Assembly: GCA_003280885.1 (NCBI GenBank)
Contig: QCDN01000001.1
Span: 1-64,000 of the forward strand
Direction: 5' to 3'
DNA: 64,000 bases
DNA from: Prochlorococcus sp. AG-355-J04
GTDB taxonomy: Bacteria > Cyanobacteriota > Cyanobacteriia > PCC-6307 > Cyanobiaceae
Positions 29,635-41,319 of this stretch are shown in pieces; position 1 is the first letter of the stretch; each line of letters starts with the position of its first letter. The translations under genes and the position numbers were made by a program. Below the pieces are notes generated by a model, which worked only from the letters and a program-made list of their open reading frames with translations, had not been told where the DNA came from and did no database searches.

Positions 29635-30891
29635 CTATGTAGTATATTCGCTATTTATTTCAACATACTTTTTAGAAAGATCGCACCCCCAAGCTGTGCC
29701 TTTTGATTCACCAGAATTTAGATTAATCATAATTTTTACAATATCATCTACTAAATATCTCCCTTTCATTCTGGACTTAATATAGTCTGTGACTTTTTGT
29801 GGATCATATTTATTTAACTTACCATTTTCCAAAATCTGAGCATTACCAATAAACAAATCAACGTCATTCAAATTGAATTTAACTCCTGAATTGCCTGCAG
29901 CAGAAATGATTCGTCCCCAATTCGGATCACAACCATGTATGGCAGTTTTTACCAAGGCAGAATTACAAATAGATTTCGCGAGCGTAATTGCATCATCTGT
30001 ATTTTTTGCTCCTTTAACCAAAACTTCTAATAAACAATTTGCTCCCTCTCCATCCCTTGCAATTTTTTTTGCCAAGTTTTGACATATAATATCAATCCCT
30101 TTTTGGATAATTGGAAAATACCTTTTTTCAATTTTCTCTCCTGCATTTATTCCAACAAAAGAATCATTTGTGCTTGTCTCTCCATCAACTGATATTGCAT
30201 TAAAAGATTTTTTAACCGCAATAGCAATCATCTTGTCCCATTCTTCTTTTTGAATACTCACATCACAGGCTAGAAAAGCAAGCATTGTAGCCATATTGGG
30301 GTAAATCATTCCTGAACCTTTTGCAAATCCTGCTATTTTTATTTTTCTACCTTGAATAATCGTCTCTATTAGAACTTTTTTAAAAGTCAAATCAGTAGTT
30401 AAAATTGCTTCTGCTGCATTTTGAAGATTATTAACCTTTAAATCACTAACTAAATTCGGTAAATTTTTTACTAAATCATTTATTTTGATTGGAACACCAA
30501 TTACACCAGTTGAGCACATTAAAACTTCTTCTTCTTTTATTCCCAAAAGTTCCGCAATCTTTCCTGTAGCAATTTGAAAATGTTGAATTCCAAGATTTCC
30601 TGTACATGCATTTGCTTGACCAGAATTAATTAGTATTGCTCTTACAAAACCTGAAGTTTTTTTAATCCTTTCCTCACAAATATCCACACAAGAAGCGCGA
30701 ACTATTGATTGGGTAAACATCCCACTAAAAATGCTTCCTTCTGGAGCGAGTATTAGTGCTAAATCTTTTTTACTAGAAGCTTTTAATCCAGCAGATATCC
30801 CAGCAAAAAGAAACCCCTTGGGTGTTATTTTACTGTCATCAACAAACGACCAATTGGAATCTAACTGGCTCAAACTTTTTAGTATTTTCAT
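29635..30891 (-). CDS. argJ: Bifunctional glutamate N-acetyltransferase/amino-acid acetyltransferase
   Basis: ArgJ motifs: GSGMIYPNMATMLAFLACD (nucleophile Thr region), GCDPNWGRIISAAGNSG. Confidence 0.96.
   Translation of the reverse strand: MKILKSLSQLDSNWSFVDDSKITPKGFLFAGISAGLKASSKKDLALILAPEGSIFSGMFTQSIVRASCVDICEERIKKTSGFVRAILINSGQANACTGNLGIQHFQIATGKIAELLGIKEEEVLMCSTGVIGVPIKINDLVKNLPNLVSDLKVNNLQNAAEAILTTDLTFKKVLIETIIQGRKIKIAGFAKGSGMIYPNMATMLAFLACDVSIQKEEWDKMIAIAVKKSFNAISVDGETSTNDSFVGINAGEKIEKRYFPIIQKGIDIICQNLAKKIARDGEGANCLLEVLVKGAKNTDDAITLAKSICNSALVKTAIHGCDPNWGRIISAAGNSGVKFNLNDVDLFIGNAQILENGKLNKYDPQKVTDYIKSRMKGRYLVDDIVKIMINLNSGESKGTAWGCDLSKKYVEINSEYTT
29639..29655 (+). repeat. Right copy of 17-bp direct repeat GTAGTATATTCGCTATT, inside argJ 3' end
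   Basis: Perfect match to 27861-27877; encodes the NSEYTT C-terminus of ArgJ on the minus strand. Confidence 0.9.
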
Positions 30892-30948
30892 TCATACTAA
30901 CTACTCTTTAATACTAAAGAAACATGTAATTAGATTATTATTAATTAT

Positions 30949-31566
30949 ATGGATATTCCTCAAAAATCAAAAAACAATCAAAGAAGAGTTGGCTTAACAG
31001 GAGGTATTGCCAGTGGGAAGACAACTATAACTAATTACATTAGAAAACATAAAAACATACCAATATTAGATGCAGATAATTTTTCAAGAGAATTAATCAA
31101 ACCAAACACATATGGATATAAGAAAATTTTAGATTATTTTGGAAATAAAATTATTGATAATAAGAACAGTTCAGAAAGGATAATAAACAGAAAACTTTTA
31201 AGGAATATTATTTTTAAAGATTCAGAAAGTAAAGAATGGGTTGAAAACCTGCTTCACCCATTAATTAAAGAAAAAATGATAGAAAAATGCAGTCAATACA
31301 AAAATAATCAAACTATAGTATTGGTTATTCCATTATTATTTGAAGCAAAATTTGAAGATATTTGCACTGAAATATGGTTAGTTAAATGTCCTAAAGAACT
31401 TCAAAAAAAAAGACTAATCACAAGAGATAAAATAAGCGAAAAAGAAGCACATGACTCAATCAATCTTCAATTAAGTTTTGAAGAAAAAAGAAAATATGCA
31501 GACATTATTTTAGATAATACAGATGATCAAAATAAATGGATCAAAACAATAAGAGAGCTACTTTGA
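30949..31566 (+). CDS. coaE: Dephospho-CoA kinase
   Basis: GLTGGIASGKTTITNYI P-loop, LDADNFSREL. Confidence 0.95.
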   Translation: MDIPQKSKNNQRRVGLTGGIASGKTTITNYIRKHKNIPILDADNFSRELIKPNTYGYKKILDYFGNKIIDNKNSSERIINRKLLRNIIFKDSESKEWVENLLHPLIKEKMIEKCSQYKNNQTIVLVIPLLFEAKFEDICTEIWLVKCPKELQKKRLITRDKISEKEAHDSINLQLSFEEKRKYADIILDNTDDQNKWIKTIRELL

Positions 31567-31570
31567 AGCT

Positions 31571-33043
31571 TTAACTATTCAATTTTTCTGCAAGAAGTTT
31601 ATTTGCAAGTTTAGGGTCAGCTTTACCTTTTGTTCTTTTCATTAGTTGACCAACAAAAAAACCAAGTAATTTAGTTTTACCATTTCTAAATGCTTGAACC
31701 TCATCTGGATGTTCAGTTATAAGTTCATCAATTATTGGTAAAATACTTGAAGTATCAGATATCATAGCCAACCCTTTTTCTTCAACTAATTTTTTCGGAG
31801 AAATATTTTTTTGAATTAGTTCAGGTAAAATTTCTTTTGCAATTTTTCCACTGATATTGTTATTTGAAATCATGCTAATCATTTCAGCAAGATTTTCAGG
31901 ACTAAGTTTTAAGTCAGTAAATGTAAGTTTATTTGCTTTTAAATAACCCACAATATCACTTGTTACCCAATTTGAAGCTAATTTAGCCTCAGCACCATTA
32001 GCTACCGTTTCCTCGAAAAAGTTTGCCATATTAATTTCATCAGAAATTACCCTTGCATCATATGCAGATAACCCAAATTCACTTACGTATTTGTTTCTTT
32101 TCTTTGAAGGTAATTCTGGAAGTTCTTTTAACCATATTTCTTTTTGGGCTTTTGTTATTTCAATTGGTCCTAAGTCAGGATCTGGGAAATATCTATAGTC
32201 ACTGCTACCTTCTTTCATTCTCATACTTTTTGTTAATTGCTTAGCTTCATCCCATAACCTTGTTTCTTGGAAAATTTTTCCTCCATTTTCATAAACTTCT
32301 ATTTGTCTTGCTATTTCATAATCACAAGCCTTTTGAATTGCAGAAAATGAATTCATATTCTTTATTTCCACTTTGGTTCCAAAAGGAGCATTAGGTCCTT
32401 TTCTAACTGAAATATTGACATCACATCGCAATGAACCCTCTTGCATATTTCCGTCTGATACTCCTAGGTATCTAACTGTTCTTCTAATCTCTGAAGCATA
32501 TTCAGATGCCTCTTTACCTGATCTAATATCTGGTTTGCTTACAATCTCACAAAGTGCTATTCCGGCACGATTATAATCAACTAAAGAATATTTAGAACCA
32601 GCTAATCTGTCACTTCCTGAATGGACTAGTTTTCCAGCGTCTTCTTCCATATGTAGCCTTTCTATACCAATTTTTTTTATATAAGGTTCTTTGTCCTTTT
32701 CAATTATTTCAACCTCTAACCAACCATTTTCAGCTAGTGGCTCATCAAATTGTGAAATTTGATAATTTTTAGGAAGATCAGGATAAAAATATTGTTTTCT
32801 ATCAAATTTACAATGTTCTGCAACGTCTAAATTTAATGCTAACGAAGTTTTTACAGCATACTCAAGAACAGTCTCATTCAAAACTGGAAGAGTTCCTGGC
32901 AAACCACAAACTACAGGATCTATATGGGTATTAGGTGCATCACCAAAAGCTGTTGACGCAGATGTGAATATTTTACTTTTCGTATTAAGCTGTACATGAG
33001 TTTCCAAACCAATCACAGCTTCCCAAGATTCCAAATTGTTCAT
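31571..33043 (-). CDS. gatB: Aspartyl/glutamyl-tRNA amidotransferase subunit B
   Basis: Start placed at MNNLESWEAVIGLETHVQL; YPDLPKNYQISQFDEP, VDYNRAGIALCEIV. Confidence 0.97.
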   Translation of the reverse strand: MNNLESWEAVIGLETHVQLNTKSKIFTSASTAFGDAPNTHIDPVVCGLPGTLPVLNETVLEYAVKTSLALNLDVAEHCKFDRKQYFYPDLPKNYQISQFDEPLAENGWLEVEIIEKDKEPYIKKIGIERLHMEEDAGKLVHSGSDRLAGSKYSLVDYNRAGIALCEIVSKPDIRSGKEASEYASEIRRTVRYLGVSDGNMQEGSLRCDVNISVRKGPNAPFGTKVEIKNMNSFSAIQKACDYEIARQIEVYENGGKIFQETRLWDEAKQLTKSMRMKEGSSDYRYFPDPDLGPIEITKAQKEIWLKELPELPSKKRNKYVSEFGLSAYDARVISDEINMANFFEETVANGAEAKLASNWVTSDIVGYLKANKLTFTDLKLSPENLAEMISMISNNNISGKIAKEILPELIQKNISPKKLVEEKGLAMISDTSSILPIIDELITEHPDEVQAFRNGKTKLLGFFVGQLMKRTKGKADPKLANKLLAEKLNS

Positions 33044-33122
33044 TATTAAAAGTCTCTTTATTAATATTATTGGATATAAAGGAAAAGAGGACCAAAACAC
33101 AAATAAAAATATTAATTTTTAA

Positions 33123-34232
33123 ATGGCACAAGAAACCAAAAATTCAATATTAATCATTGGAGGTGGACTTTTAGGTTTATCTATTGCTTATGAATTTTCT
33201 AGAAATAACTTCAAAGTTTTAGTTTTAAGCAAAAACAGAAATGAATCAGCTGGATTTGTTGCTGCAGGAATGTTAGCTACTCATGCTGAAGGACTCGAAG
33301 ATGAATTACTAAAATTTGGCCAAGAAAGTCAAAATCTAATTCCAAAGTGGATACAAAGTATTGAACAAGATAGTAATATTAAATGCGGTTTAAAAAAATG
33401 TGGCATAGTAGTTCCTTTTAAAAACAAAGAAGATCTTGAAGAGTTTCCCACTTATGAATATGGAAAATATTTAAATCACAAAGATCTTCAAACAGAAATC
33501 AATGGAATGAATTCTATTTGGAAACATGGTTTACTTTTTGAACAAGATGGTCAAATAGATAACCGAAGAAAACTGATGCGTGCTCTTGAGAGAGCATGCT
33601 CCTTGAATGGAGTCGAATTTCAAGAGGGATCAGAAGTAGAGGATTTGACATTCGAAAAAAACAAAATTACAGGTGCAACAGTTTTATGTGCCACTGGGGA
33701 AATAAAAAAAATTAACTGCGAAAAAGCAATTATATGCAGCGGTGCGTGGAGTAAAAAAATTTTTAATAAGATTCCAGTCTTTCCTGTAAAGGGACAAATG
33801 CTATCAATACAAGGTCCAACAAATTTTTTGAAAAGGGTTATTTTTGGTCCAAAAACTTATCTAGTTCCCCGTGATGATGGACTTATTATAGTTGGAGCGA
33901 CAGTTGAAAAAAATTCAAAATTTAATCAAGGAAATACTCCTAATGGAATAAAACAACTGCAAGAAGGCATTCGCTCTTTATTACCAGAAGCTATTAATTG
34001 GCCACAAATGGAACATTGGTGGGGCTTTAGACCTTGCACACCAGATCTAAAACCAATAATTGGAAAATCAAAAATTGAAAATCTTTATATAGCTACAGGA
34101 CATTACAGAAATGGAGTTTTATTTTCTGCAATAACAAGTGATCTTCTTTTGAAAATAGTTCAAAATAAAAATCTCAAAGAAATAGAGAAAAGCTTTTTAG
34201 AAAAATTTAGTTTAGATAGATTTGCGATTTAA
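33123..34232 (+). CDS. FAD-dependent amino acid oxidase (ThiO/DadA-like)
   Basis: ILIIGGGLLGLSIAYEFSR; C-terminal GFRPCTPDLKPIIGKS...YIATGHYRNGVLFS typical of glycine-oxidase-like DAO proteins. Confidence 0.85.
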   Translation: MAQETKNSILIIGGGLLGLSIAYEFSRNNFKVLVLSKNRNESAGFVAAGMLATHAEGLEDELLKFGQESQNLIPKWIQSIEQDSNIKCGLKKCGIVVPFKNKEDLEEFPTYEYGKYLNHKDLQTEINGMNSIWKHGLLFEQDGQIDNRRKLMRALERACSLNGVEFQEGSEVEDLTFEKNKITGATVLCATGEIKKINCEKAIICSGAWSKKIFNKIPVFPVKGQMLSIQGPTNFLKRVIFGPKTYLVPRDDGLIIVGATVEKNSKFNQGNTPNGIKQLQEGIRSLLPEAINWPQMEHWWGFRPCTPDLKPIIGKSKIENLYIATGHYRNGVLFSAITSDLLLKIVQNKNLKEIEKSFLEKFSLDRFAI

Positions 34233-34235
34233 ATT

Positions 34236-34694
34236 TTAATTTTCAGATCGCCATTTCGAATCAGAAGTTTCCCACTCACATAATTCCTCTTCGTTAAACC
34301 ATAGATCAATTTCAAATTTTGCTGTATCTTCTCCATCAGAACCATGAATAATATTCCTCCCAATATCAATAGCTAAATCACCTCTAATTGTTCCAGGCTC
34401 TGCTTCCAGAGGTTTTGTTGCACCTATTAGTTTTCTAGCACTCAAAATAACTCCTTCGCCTTCCCACACCATTGCTACAACAGGACCACTTGAAATAAAG
34501 TCTACTAAATCACCAAAAAAGGGTCTTTCTCTATGTACTCCATAATGATTTTGAGCAAGTTCTTTTGAAGGAATTAATTGCTTTAATCCAACCAATTTAA
34601 ATCCTTTTTTTTCAAATCTGCCAATAATCTCAGAAACATATCCTCTTTGAACTCCATCTGGTTTAATTGCAATAAAGGTTCTCTCTTTGGTCAT
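34236..34694 (-). CDS. ndk: Nucleoside diphosphate kinase
   Basis: [21 protein letters not shown] active-site His. Confidence 0.98.
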   Translation of the reverse strand: MTKERTFIAIKPDGVQRGYVSEIIGRFEKKGFKLVGLKQLIPSKELAQNHYGVHRERPFFGDLVDFISSGPVVAMVWEGEGVILSARKLIGATKPLEAEPGTIRGDLAIDIGRNIIHGSDGEDTAKFEIDLWFNEEELCEWETSDSKWRSEN

Positions 34695-34816
34695 TTAGTT
34701 AATAATCACTCTATGTATATTCAACTTTTGGGTGGTAACTTGGCAAGTAATCATTAAAATAAAAGATATTGTTTTAAGTTATTTTCAAAAACATTTATTA
34801 ATCACTAAGACATAAA

Positions 34817-36763
34817 TTGACCAATTTTGAGCCGAAAAAATTCAAGAATATTTGGACTATTGAAGATAGTATTTCGACTTATAGCATAGACAAATGGGGA
34901 GATAAATATTTTTCTATAAATTCCAAAGGAAATATATCAGTAACTAAAGATATAAAATCTGAAAATAAGATTGATCTTTTTAAGCTTGTCAAAGAACTTA
35001 AGAGTAGAGAAATAAATCCTCCATTGATCATAAGATTTAATGATATCTTGAAAGACCGAATAAATGCATTACATGACTCTTTTTTAAAAGCAATAAAAAC
35101 CTATAAATATAAGAACATTTATCAAGGCGTTTTTCCTGTCAAATGTAATCAACAGAAAAATGTCCTAGAAAAGATAATAGAGTTTGGTAGCCAATGGAAT
35201 TTTGGTTTAGAAGTAGGAAGTAAATCAGAACTATTAATTGGCCTTGCACTTCTTGAAAACCAAAATTCATTACTAATATGCAACGGATATAAAGATAAAA
35301 AATATATTGAGATTGCTACTTTGGCCAGAAAACTCGGCAAAAATCCAATAATAGTTATTGAACAACGAGATGAGGTAAAAAGAATTATTCAAGCAGTTCA
35401 AGAACTTAACGCGACTCCATTGATAGGAATTAGAGCAAAGTTATCAAGTAAAAGTAGTGGTAGATGGGGTAAATCTATTGGAGATAATTCCAAATTTGGA
35501 TTATCAATCCCAGAAATTATGTTGACAATAAAAGAACTAAAAGAAGTAAATCTTATCAACGAAATGAAATTGCTCCATTTTCATATAGGCAGTCAAATAA
35601 GTGATATTGCTGTGATCAAAGACGCATTACAAGAAGCGAGTCAAATATATGTTGAACTATGCAAACTAGGAGCCCCAATGCAATATATCGACGTTGGGGG
35701 TGGATTAGGAATAGATTTTGATGGAACTAAAACCTCCTCCAACACTTCTACTAATTATTCTCTCCAAAATTATGCTAACGATGTAATTGCAACTATTAAG
35801 GATTCATGTGAATTAAATAATATCGAGCATCCAACCATAATCTCAGAAAGTGGAAGAGCAATAATTAGTCATTGTTCAGTTTTAATTTTTAATGTCTTAG
35901 GAACAAGTCATGTCAGTTCCAAACTACAAATTTTTGATAAAAAAAATCAACAATTAATAATTTCAAATTTACTTGATACTTTCTATGAATTAAAAAAACT
36001 TAAAAATAAAAAAATAAATTTATCTCAAATAATTGAACTATGGAATGATGCAAAAAAGTTTAAAGAAGATTGCTTAGTCGCTTTTAGATTAGGATTTTTA
36101 AGTTTGGCAGAAAGAGCTTATGCCGAAGAACTTACTTGGGCTTGCGCAAAAGAAATTTCTAATAACCTGAATAATGATGAAATCAATCACCCTGATTTAT
36201 CTGAAATTACAGAAACTCTTGCATCAACTTATTATGCAAATTTATCTATATTTAAATCTATTCCTGATAGCTGGGCAATAAATCAGATTTTTCCAATAGT
36301 ACCAATACATAGGCACTTAGAGGAGCCGTTCTGCAAAGGCAACTTTGCAGATTTAACTTGTGATTCAGATGGGAAACTAAATAATTTTATTGATAATGGA
36401 AAAATTAAATCACTACTAAATTTGCATAAGCCAGAAGAAGATAAAGATTACCTAATTGGAATTTTTATGACTGGAGCCTATCAAGAAGCATTAGGAAACT
36501 TACACAATTTATTTGGCAGTACCAACGTTGTTCATATAGACATAAATCAAGATAATTCATATAAGGTCAGAAATATTATTAAAGAGGACAGTAAATCTGA
36601 AATTTTACAATTATTAGATTACAGTTCAGCTTCTTTAGTTGAATCTATAAGAATTAATACTGAATCAGCAATTGATCAAAAAAAATTAACTATTGAAGAA
36701 GCAAGGAAATTAATGGATCAAATCGAAATTAGTCTCAGAAAAAGTAGTTATTTATCAGAATGA
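34817..36763 (+). CDS. speA: Biosynthetic arginine decarboxylase
   Basis: 648 aa; [47 protein letters not shown] start. Confidence 0.96.
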   Translation: MTNFEPKKFKNIWTIEDSISTYSIDKWGDKYFSINSKGNISVTKDIKSENKIDLFKLVKELKSREINPPLIIRFNDILKDRINALHDSFLKAIKTYKYKNIYQGVFPVKCNQQKNVLEKIIEFGSQWNFGLEVGSKSELLIGLALLENQNSLLICNGYKDKKYIEIATLARKLGKNPIIVIEQRDEVKRIIQAVQELNATPLIGIRAKLSSKSSGRWGKSIGDNSKFGLSIPEIMLTIKELKEVNLINEMKLLHFHIGSQISDIAVIKDALQEASQIYVELCKLGAPMQYIDVGGGLGIDFDGTKTSSNTSTNYSLQNYANDVIATIKDSCELNNIEHPTIISESGRAIISHCSVLIFNVLGTSHVSSKLQIFDKKNQQLIISNLLDTFYELKKLKNKKINLSQIIELWNDAKKFKEDCLVAFRLGFLSLAERAYAEELTWACAKEISNNLNNDEINHPDLSEITETLASTYYANLSIFKSIPDSWAINQIFPIVPIHRHLEEPFCKGNFADLTCDSDGKLNNFIDNGKIKSLLNLHKPEEDKDYLIGIFMTGAYQEALGNLHNLFGSTNVVHIDINQDNSYKVRNIIKEDSKSEILQLLDYSSASLVESIRINTESAIDQKKLTIEEARKLMDQIEISLRKSSYLSE

Positions 36764-39408
36764 CTAGCTAATGTTTTTTGCAAATAATTTTTAGCATAAT
36801 CTAAAGCATCACTTAACTTATCAATATCTTTAGCACCTGCTTGAGCAAAGTTAGGCTTTCCTCCTCCACCTCCCGAACAAATTCTTGCAATCTCATTAAT
36901 TAATTTACCTGCATGCAATCCTATTTTTACTGCTTCATCACCTAAAGAAACTACAAATAACAACTTTCTATTTTCTGGATTTGGTATTCCCCCAAGAATC
37001 ACTATTGCTTTATTTCCCAAATGAGAAGTTAAATTAAGTGCTGCAGATTGCAAAGAATTTCCATCTAAGCCATCAATCTGATTTACTAAAATTGAAAAAG
37101 AATTTACTATTTCTGCGGATGATTTTATAGAAGAGTATTTAAAATATGCAATTTCATCTTTCATTTTTTGTATCTCTTTATTCTTATTAATAAGCTCTGC
37201 TTGCAAATTATTAACCCTTTCAAAAAGTTGATTAGGATTTGCTTTTAACAAATCACTTAGTTGGTTTACTAATGCATTTCTATCACTGAAATAGTCTAAT
37301 GCTGATTGGCCTGATAATGCTTCGATTCTTCTGACTCCAGCTGAGATTCCTTCCTCACTAATTATTTTGAAAGAACCTAATTCGGATGTAGTTTTTACAT
37401 GTGTGCCACCACAAAGTTCCATTGAAACTCCTGGTACATTAACAACGCGCACTACATCATCATATTTTTCTCCAAACATGGCGACTGCGCCCTTTTCAAG
37501 AGCCTCACTCTTAGACATATTTTTTATTTCTAGGGCATGATTTTCCATAATCCAAGAGTTAACTAAAGTCTCAATCTTTGAAATTTGATCTTTAGAAATA
37601 GGATTAGAAGAATTAAAATCAAATCGTAATTTATTAAAGGCTACTAATGAACCTTTTTGTCCAACACTTTCATTAATAACTGATTTAAGTGCAGATTGTA
37701 ATAAATGAGTAGCTGTATGATTTGCAGCAGCCTTAGCTCTATTAGAAGAGCTAACATTAGTCTTAACTTTTTGTCCAATAGTTAATTTTCCTTTTTTGAT
37801 CGTTCCATAATGTAAAAAAACATTTTTCTTTCGCATGACATTATCAACCAAGACCTCAACATCGTTTGAAAATATCGTTCCAATATCACCAACTTGCCCG
37901 CCAGATTCTCCATAAAAAGTTGTCTGATCAAGAACAATTAAAACTTTCTGACCTTCACTTGCTTCCTTAACTAATGTTGAATCCAAGAATATACCCTTTA
38001 CTTCAGCTTCCGAAAGGAGTGACTCATAACCATTAAAAACAGTTTTGTTAAAAACATCTATTTCTCGCTCTAATGATCCCTCTAATGTCAAATCAATATT
38101 ACTTGAAGCAGCTTTAGCTCTCTCTTTTTGTACATTCATTTCTTCTTCAAAACCCTTTACATCTACACTGATACTATGTTCTTCAGCAATTTCTACAGTA
38201 AGTTCTAGAGGAAATCCATAAGTATCATAAAGTTCAAAAGCTTTAAAACCAGAAATTAATTTCTGCCCTGAAGAAATTAACTCATCTAGCAATTTCTCTC
38301 CTCTTTCAAGAGTTTCCCTAAATCTTATTTCTTCAATTTTTATCTCATTCAAAATTAAATCATTATTATTTTTTAAATCAGGATAATTATTTTGCATTAA
38401 GTTAATTCCGACAGTAGCAATATGAGGTAAAAATTCATTTGTTATACCTAATAATCTGCCATGTCTGACCATTCTTCTAATAAGCCTTCTTAATATATAT
38501 CCCCTACCGAGATTACTTGCTGATACTCCATCAGAAATTAAATGAATAACAGCTCTTGTATGATCACCAATGATTTTTAAAGAAATTTTGTTTTTATCAT
38601 CTGAAGAAAAATAATCAATATTTGCAATCTCACAAATTTTTTGAATAATAGGAAAAATCAAATCTGTCTCATAATTATTTTGCTTTTTTTGTAGTATTTG
38701 GGCCATCCTTTCAAGACCCATTCCTGTATCAATATTTTTAAATTTTAAATCTGTCAATTTTCCATTAGGATCACGATTATATTGCATAAAAACAAGATTA
38801 TAAAATTCAATAAAACGATCTCCATCTTCTAAATCAATATTCTGCAGACCCTTTTCAGGATGAAAATCATAATAAAGTTCTGAACAAGGTCCACATGGAC
38901 CTGTTTTGCCAGATGACCAAAAATTATCTTCCTCACCTAGTTTGACTATCCTATCTGGATGAATACCAATTTCATCTCTCCAAATTTTTGCAGACTCTTC
39001 GTCTTCGTGAAAAACACTCACAATTATATTTTCAACAGAAAGTTGATAAATATTAGTAACTAATTCCCAAGCCCATTGAATAGCCTCTCTTTTAAAATAA
39101 TCTCCAAAAGAGAAATTACCAAGCATTTCAAAAAAAGTGTGGTGTCTAGCTGTAACTCCAACGTTTTCTATATCGTTTGTTCTGATGCACTTTTGGCTAG
39201 ATGTAGCCCTTTTTGATGGTCTTTCTTTTAAACCTAAAAAAACTGGTTTAAAAGGTAGCATTCCAGCAATTGTGAGCATAACCGTAGGGTCATCTGGAAT
39301 CAAAGATGCACTTGGAATGATTTTATGTAATTTTTCACTATAAAATTTTAAAAAAGCATTTCTTATCTCATCTCCAGTAACTATTTTTTTAATTAGTTGA
39401 GATGTCAT
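36748..39408 (-). CDS. alaS: Alanyl-tRNA synthetase
   Basis: 886 aa; [42 protein letters not shown]. Confidence 0.98.
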   Translation of the reverse strand: MTSQLIKKIVTGDEIRNAFLKFYSEKLHKIIPSASLIPDDPTVMLTIAGMLPFKPVFLGLKERPSKRATSSQKCIRTNDIENVGVTARHHTFFEMLGNFSFGDYFKREAIQWAWELVTNIYQLSVENIIVSVFHEDEESAKIWRDEIGIHPDRIVKLGEEDNFWSSGKTGPCGPCSELYYDFHPEKGLQNIDLEDGDRFIEFYNLVFMQYNRDPNGKLTDLKFKNIDTGMGLERMAQILQKKQNNYETDLIFPIIQKICEIANIDYFSSDDKNKISLKIIGDHTRAVIHLISDGVSASNLGRGYILRRLIRRMVRHGRLLGITNEFLPHIATVGINLMQNNYPDLKNNNDLILNEIKIEEIRFRETLERGEKLLDELISSGQKLISGFKAFELYDTYGFPLELTVEIAEEHSISVDVKGFEEEMNVQKERAKAASSNIDLTLEGSLEREIDVFNKTVFNGYESLLSEAEVKGIFLDSTLVKEASEGQKVLIVLDQTTFYGESGGQVGDIGTIFSNDVEVLVDNVMRKKNVFLHYGTIKKGKLTIGQKVKTNVSSSNRAKAAANHTATHLLQSALKSVINESVGQKGSLVAFNKLRFDFNSSNPISKDQISKIETLVNSWIMENHALEIKNMSKSEALEKGAVAMFGEKYDDVVRVVNVPGVSMELCGGTHVKTTSELGSFKIISEEGISAGVRRIEALSGQSALDYFSDRNALVNQLSDLLKANPNQLFERVNNLQAELINKNKEIQKMKDEIAYFKYSSIKSSAEIVNSFSILVNQIDGLDGNSLQSAALNLTSHLGNKAIVILGGIPNPENRKLLFVVSLGDEAVKIGLHAGKLINEIARICSGGGGGKPNFAQAGAKDIDKLSDALDYAKNYLQKTLASHSDK

Positions 39409-39527
39409 TTATCCAAAATAAGAAGATTAAAAATTAAAGAAAAGCGTAATTTCGGTTATTTCGCAAAAATAATCACGCGAATTTATATTCTATATAACTA
39501 AAGTTAATTTATAAAGCTAATTGTTCT

Positions 39528-41303
39528 ATGATAGCCTCTGCCCAGACAAGTAATTCTAAATTGGTACAAACTAATAACAAGTTGACGGTTCAATCTCAAA
39601 ACTTTGCTGATGATTCTTGTGCCATAAGATCTTTGGATTGGGATCGCAGTAGATTTGATATTGAATTTGGTTTAAGAAATGGAACTACTTACAATAGTTT
39701 TATTATTAGAGGCGAGAAACTAGCAATTATTGATACTAGTCACGCAAAGTTCGAAGAATTATGGTTTGAAGAATTACTGAAAAAGGTAAATCCGCAAGAA
39801 GTTGATTATCTAATTACTAGCCATACAGAACCTGATCATTCTGGTTTAATAGGTAAACTTTTAGAATTAAACCAAAATATCACAGTAGTTGGATCAAAAT
39901 TAGCACTTAAATTTATTGAAGACCAAATACATATTCCCTTTAAACGTCTAGAGGTTAAGAGTGGAGAGTTTTTAAATATCGGAACTAATCCTAATAGTGG
40001 TTTAGAACATAATATTGAATTTATAAGTGCACCAAATTTACATTGGCCAGATACCATATTTTCATATGATCACAGCACAAATGTTCTCTATACATGCGAT
40101 GCATTTGGACTCCATTACTGTTCTGACGAATTTTTTGACACAGATCAAAAAGAAATATACGATGATTTCCGTTTTTATTACGATTGCCTTATGGGTCCAA
40201 ACGCTAGAAGCGTTATGCAGGCAATTAAAAGGATAGATAAACTACCTGAATTAAAAACAATAGCTGTTGGTCATGGGCCTTTGCTCCATAATCAGGTCAA
40301 TTTTTGGAAAGGAAAATATCTTGAATGGAGTAGTAATAAAAGTAAAGGCAATGATTTCGTGTCAGTCTGCTACATAAGCGACTATGGTTATTGTGATCGA
40401 CTAAGTCAAGCGATATCTCATGGAATAAGCAAAGCAGATGCTCAGGTTCAGTTAATTGATTTAAGATCTTCTGACCCGCAAGAATTAACAAGTTTAATTT
40501 CCGAATCAAAAGCAGTAGTCATTCCCACATGGCCAGTAGACTCAGATAATGAATTAAAAGAATCTCTCGGTACTTTATTTGCAGCACTAAAACCAAAACA
40601 ATTTACTGCAGTTTATGATGCATTTGGCGGAAATGATGAACCTATAGATTCCTTAGCAAATAAATTAAGGGAACTTGGTCAAAAAGAAGCTTTCTCTCCC
40701 TTAAGAGTTAAAAATATTCCAGATCCCATTGTTTACCAACAATTCGAAGAAGCTGGAACTGACTTGGGTCAATTGATCAATAAAAAGAAGAATATTGCCT
40801 CTATGAAGAGCCTTGATTCAAATTTAGATAAAGCGTTAGGGAGATTAAGTGGAGGATTATATGTAGTTACAGCAAGCCAAGGCGAAGGTTCTACATTTAG
40901 ACAAAGTGCAATGGTCGCAAGCTGGGTTAGTCAAGCAAGCTTTTCTCCACCAGGTATTACAGTTGCAGTAGCAAAAGATAGAGCTATTGAATCATATATG
41001 CAAGTTGGGAAAGGTTTTGTTGTGAATATTCTGAGAGAAGATAACTATCAAAAAATGTTCAGACATTTTTTAAAAAGATTTGCTCCTGGAGCTGATAGAT
41101 TTGCAGATGTAGATGTAATTAGCAACATCGCGGAAGGTGGACCAGTTCTCTCAGATTCACTCGCCTTTTTAGATTGCAAAGTTAGTTCCAGACTAGAGAC
41201 TCCAGACCATTGGATAATTTATGGAGTTGTTGAAAATGGCAATGTTTCTGACTTATCATGTAAGACAGCAGTTCATCACAGAAAAGTTGCTAATCACTAT
41301 TAG
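39528..41303 (+). CDS. Flavodiiron protein, Flv3-like (full ligand set)
   Basis: TSHTEPDHSG, NLHWPDTIF, TCDAFG, GHGP diiron ligands; flavodoxin and C-terminal flavin-reductase domains. Confidence 0.9.
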   Translation: MIASAQTSNSKLVQTNNKLTVQSQNFADDSCAIRSLDWDRSRFDIEFGLRNGTTYNSFIIRGEKLAIIDTSHAKFEELWFEELLKKVNPQEVDYLITSHTEPDHSGLIGKLLELNQNITVVGSKLALKFIEDQIHIPFKRLEVKSGEFLNIGTNPNSGLEHNIEFISAPNLHWPDTIFSYDHSTNVLYTCDAFGLHYCSDEFFDTDQKEIYDDFRFYYDCLMGPNARSVMQAIKRIDKLPELKTIAVGHGPLLHNQVNFWKGKYLEWSSNKSKGNDFVSVCYISDYGYCDRLSQAISHGISKADAQVQLIDLRSSDPQELTSLISESKAVVIPTWPVDSDNELKESLGTLFAALKPKQFTAVYDAFGGNDEPIDSLANKLRELGQKEAFSPLRVKNIPDPIVYQQFEEAGTDLGQLINKKKNIASMKSLDSNLDKALGRLSGGLYVVTASQGEGSTFRQSAMVASWVSQASFSPPGITVAVAKDRAIESYMQVGKGFVVNILREDNYQKMFRHFLKRFAPGADRFADVDVISNIAEGGPVLSDSLAFLDCKVSSRLETPDHWIIYGVVENGNVSDLSCKTAVHHRKVANHY

Positions 41304-41319
41304 AAAATAAGTCTTTAAA

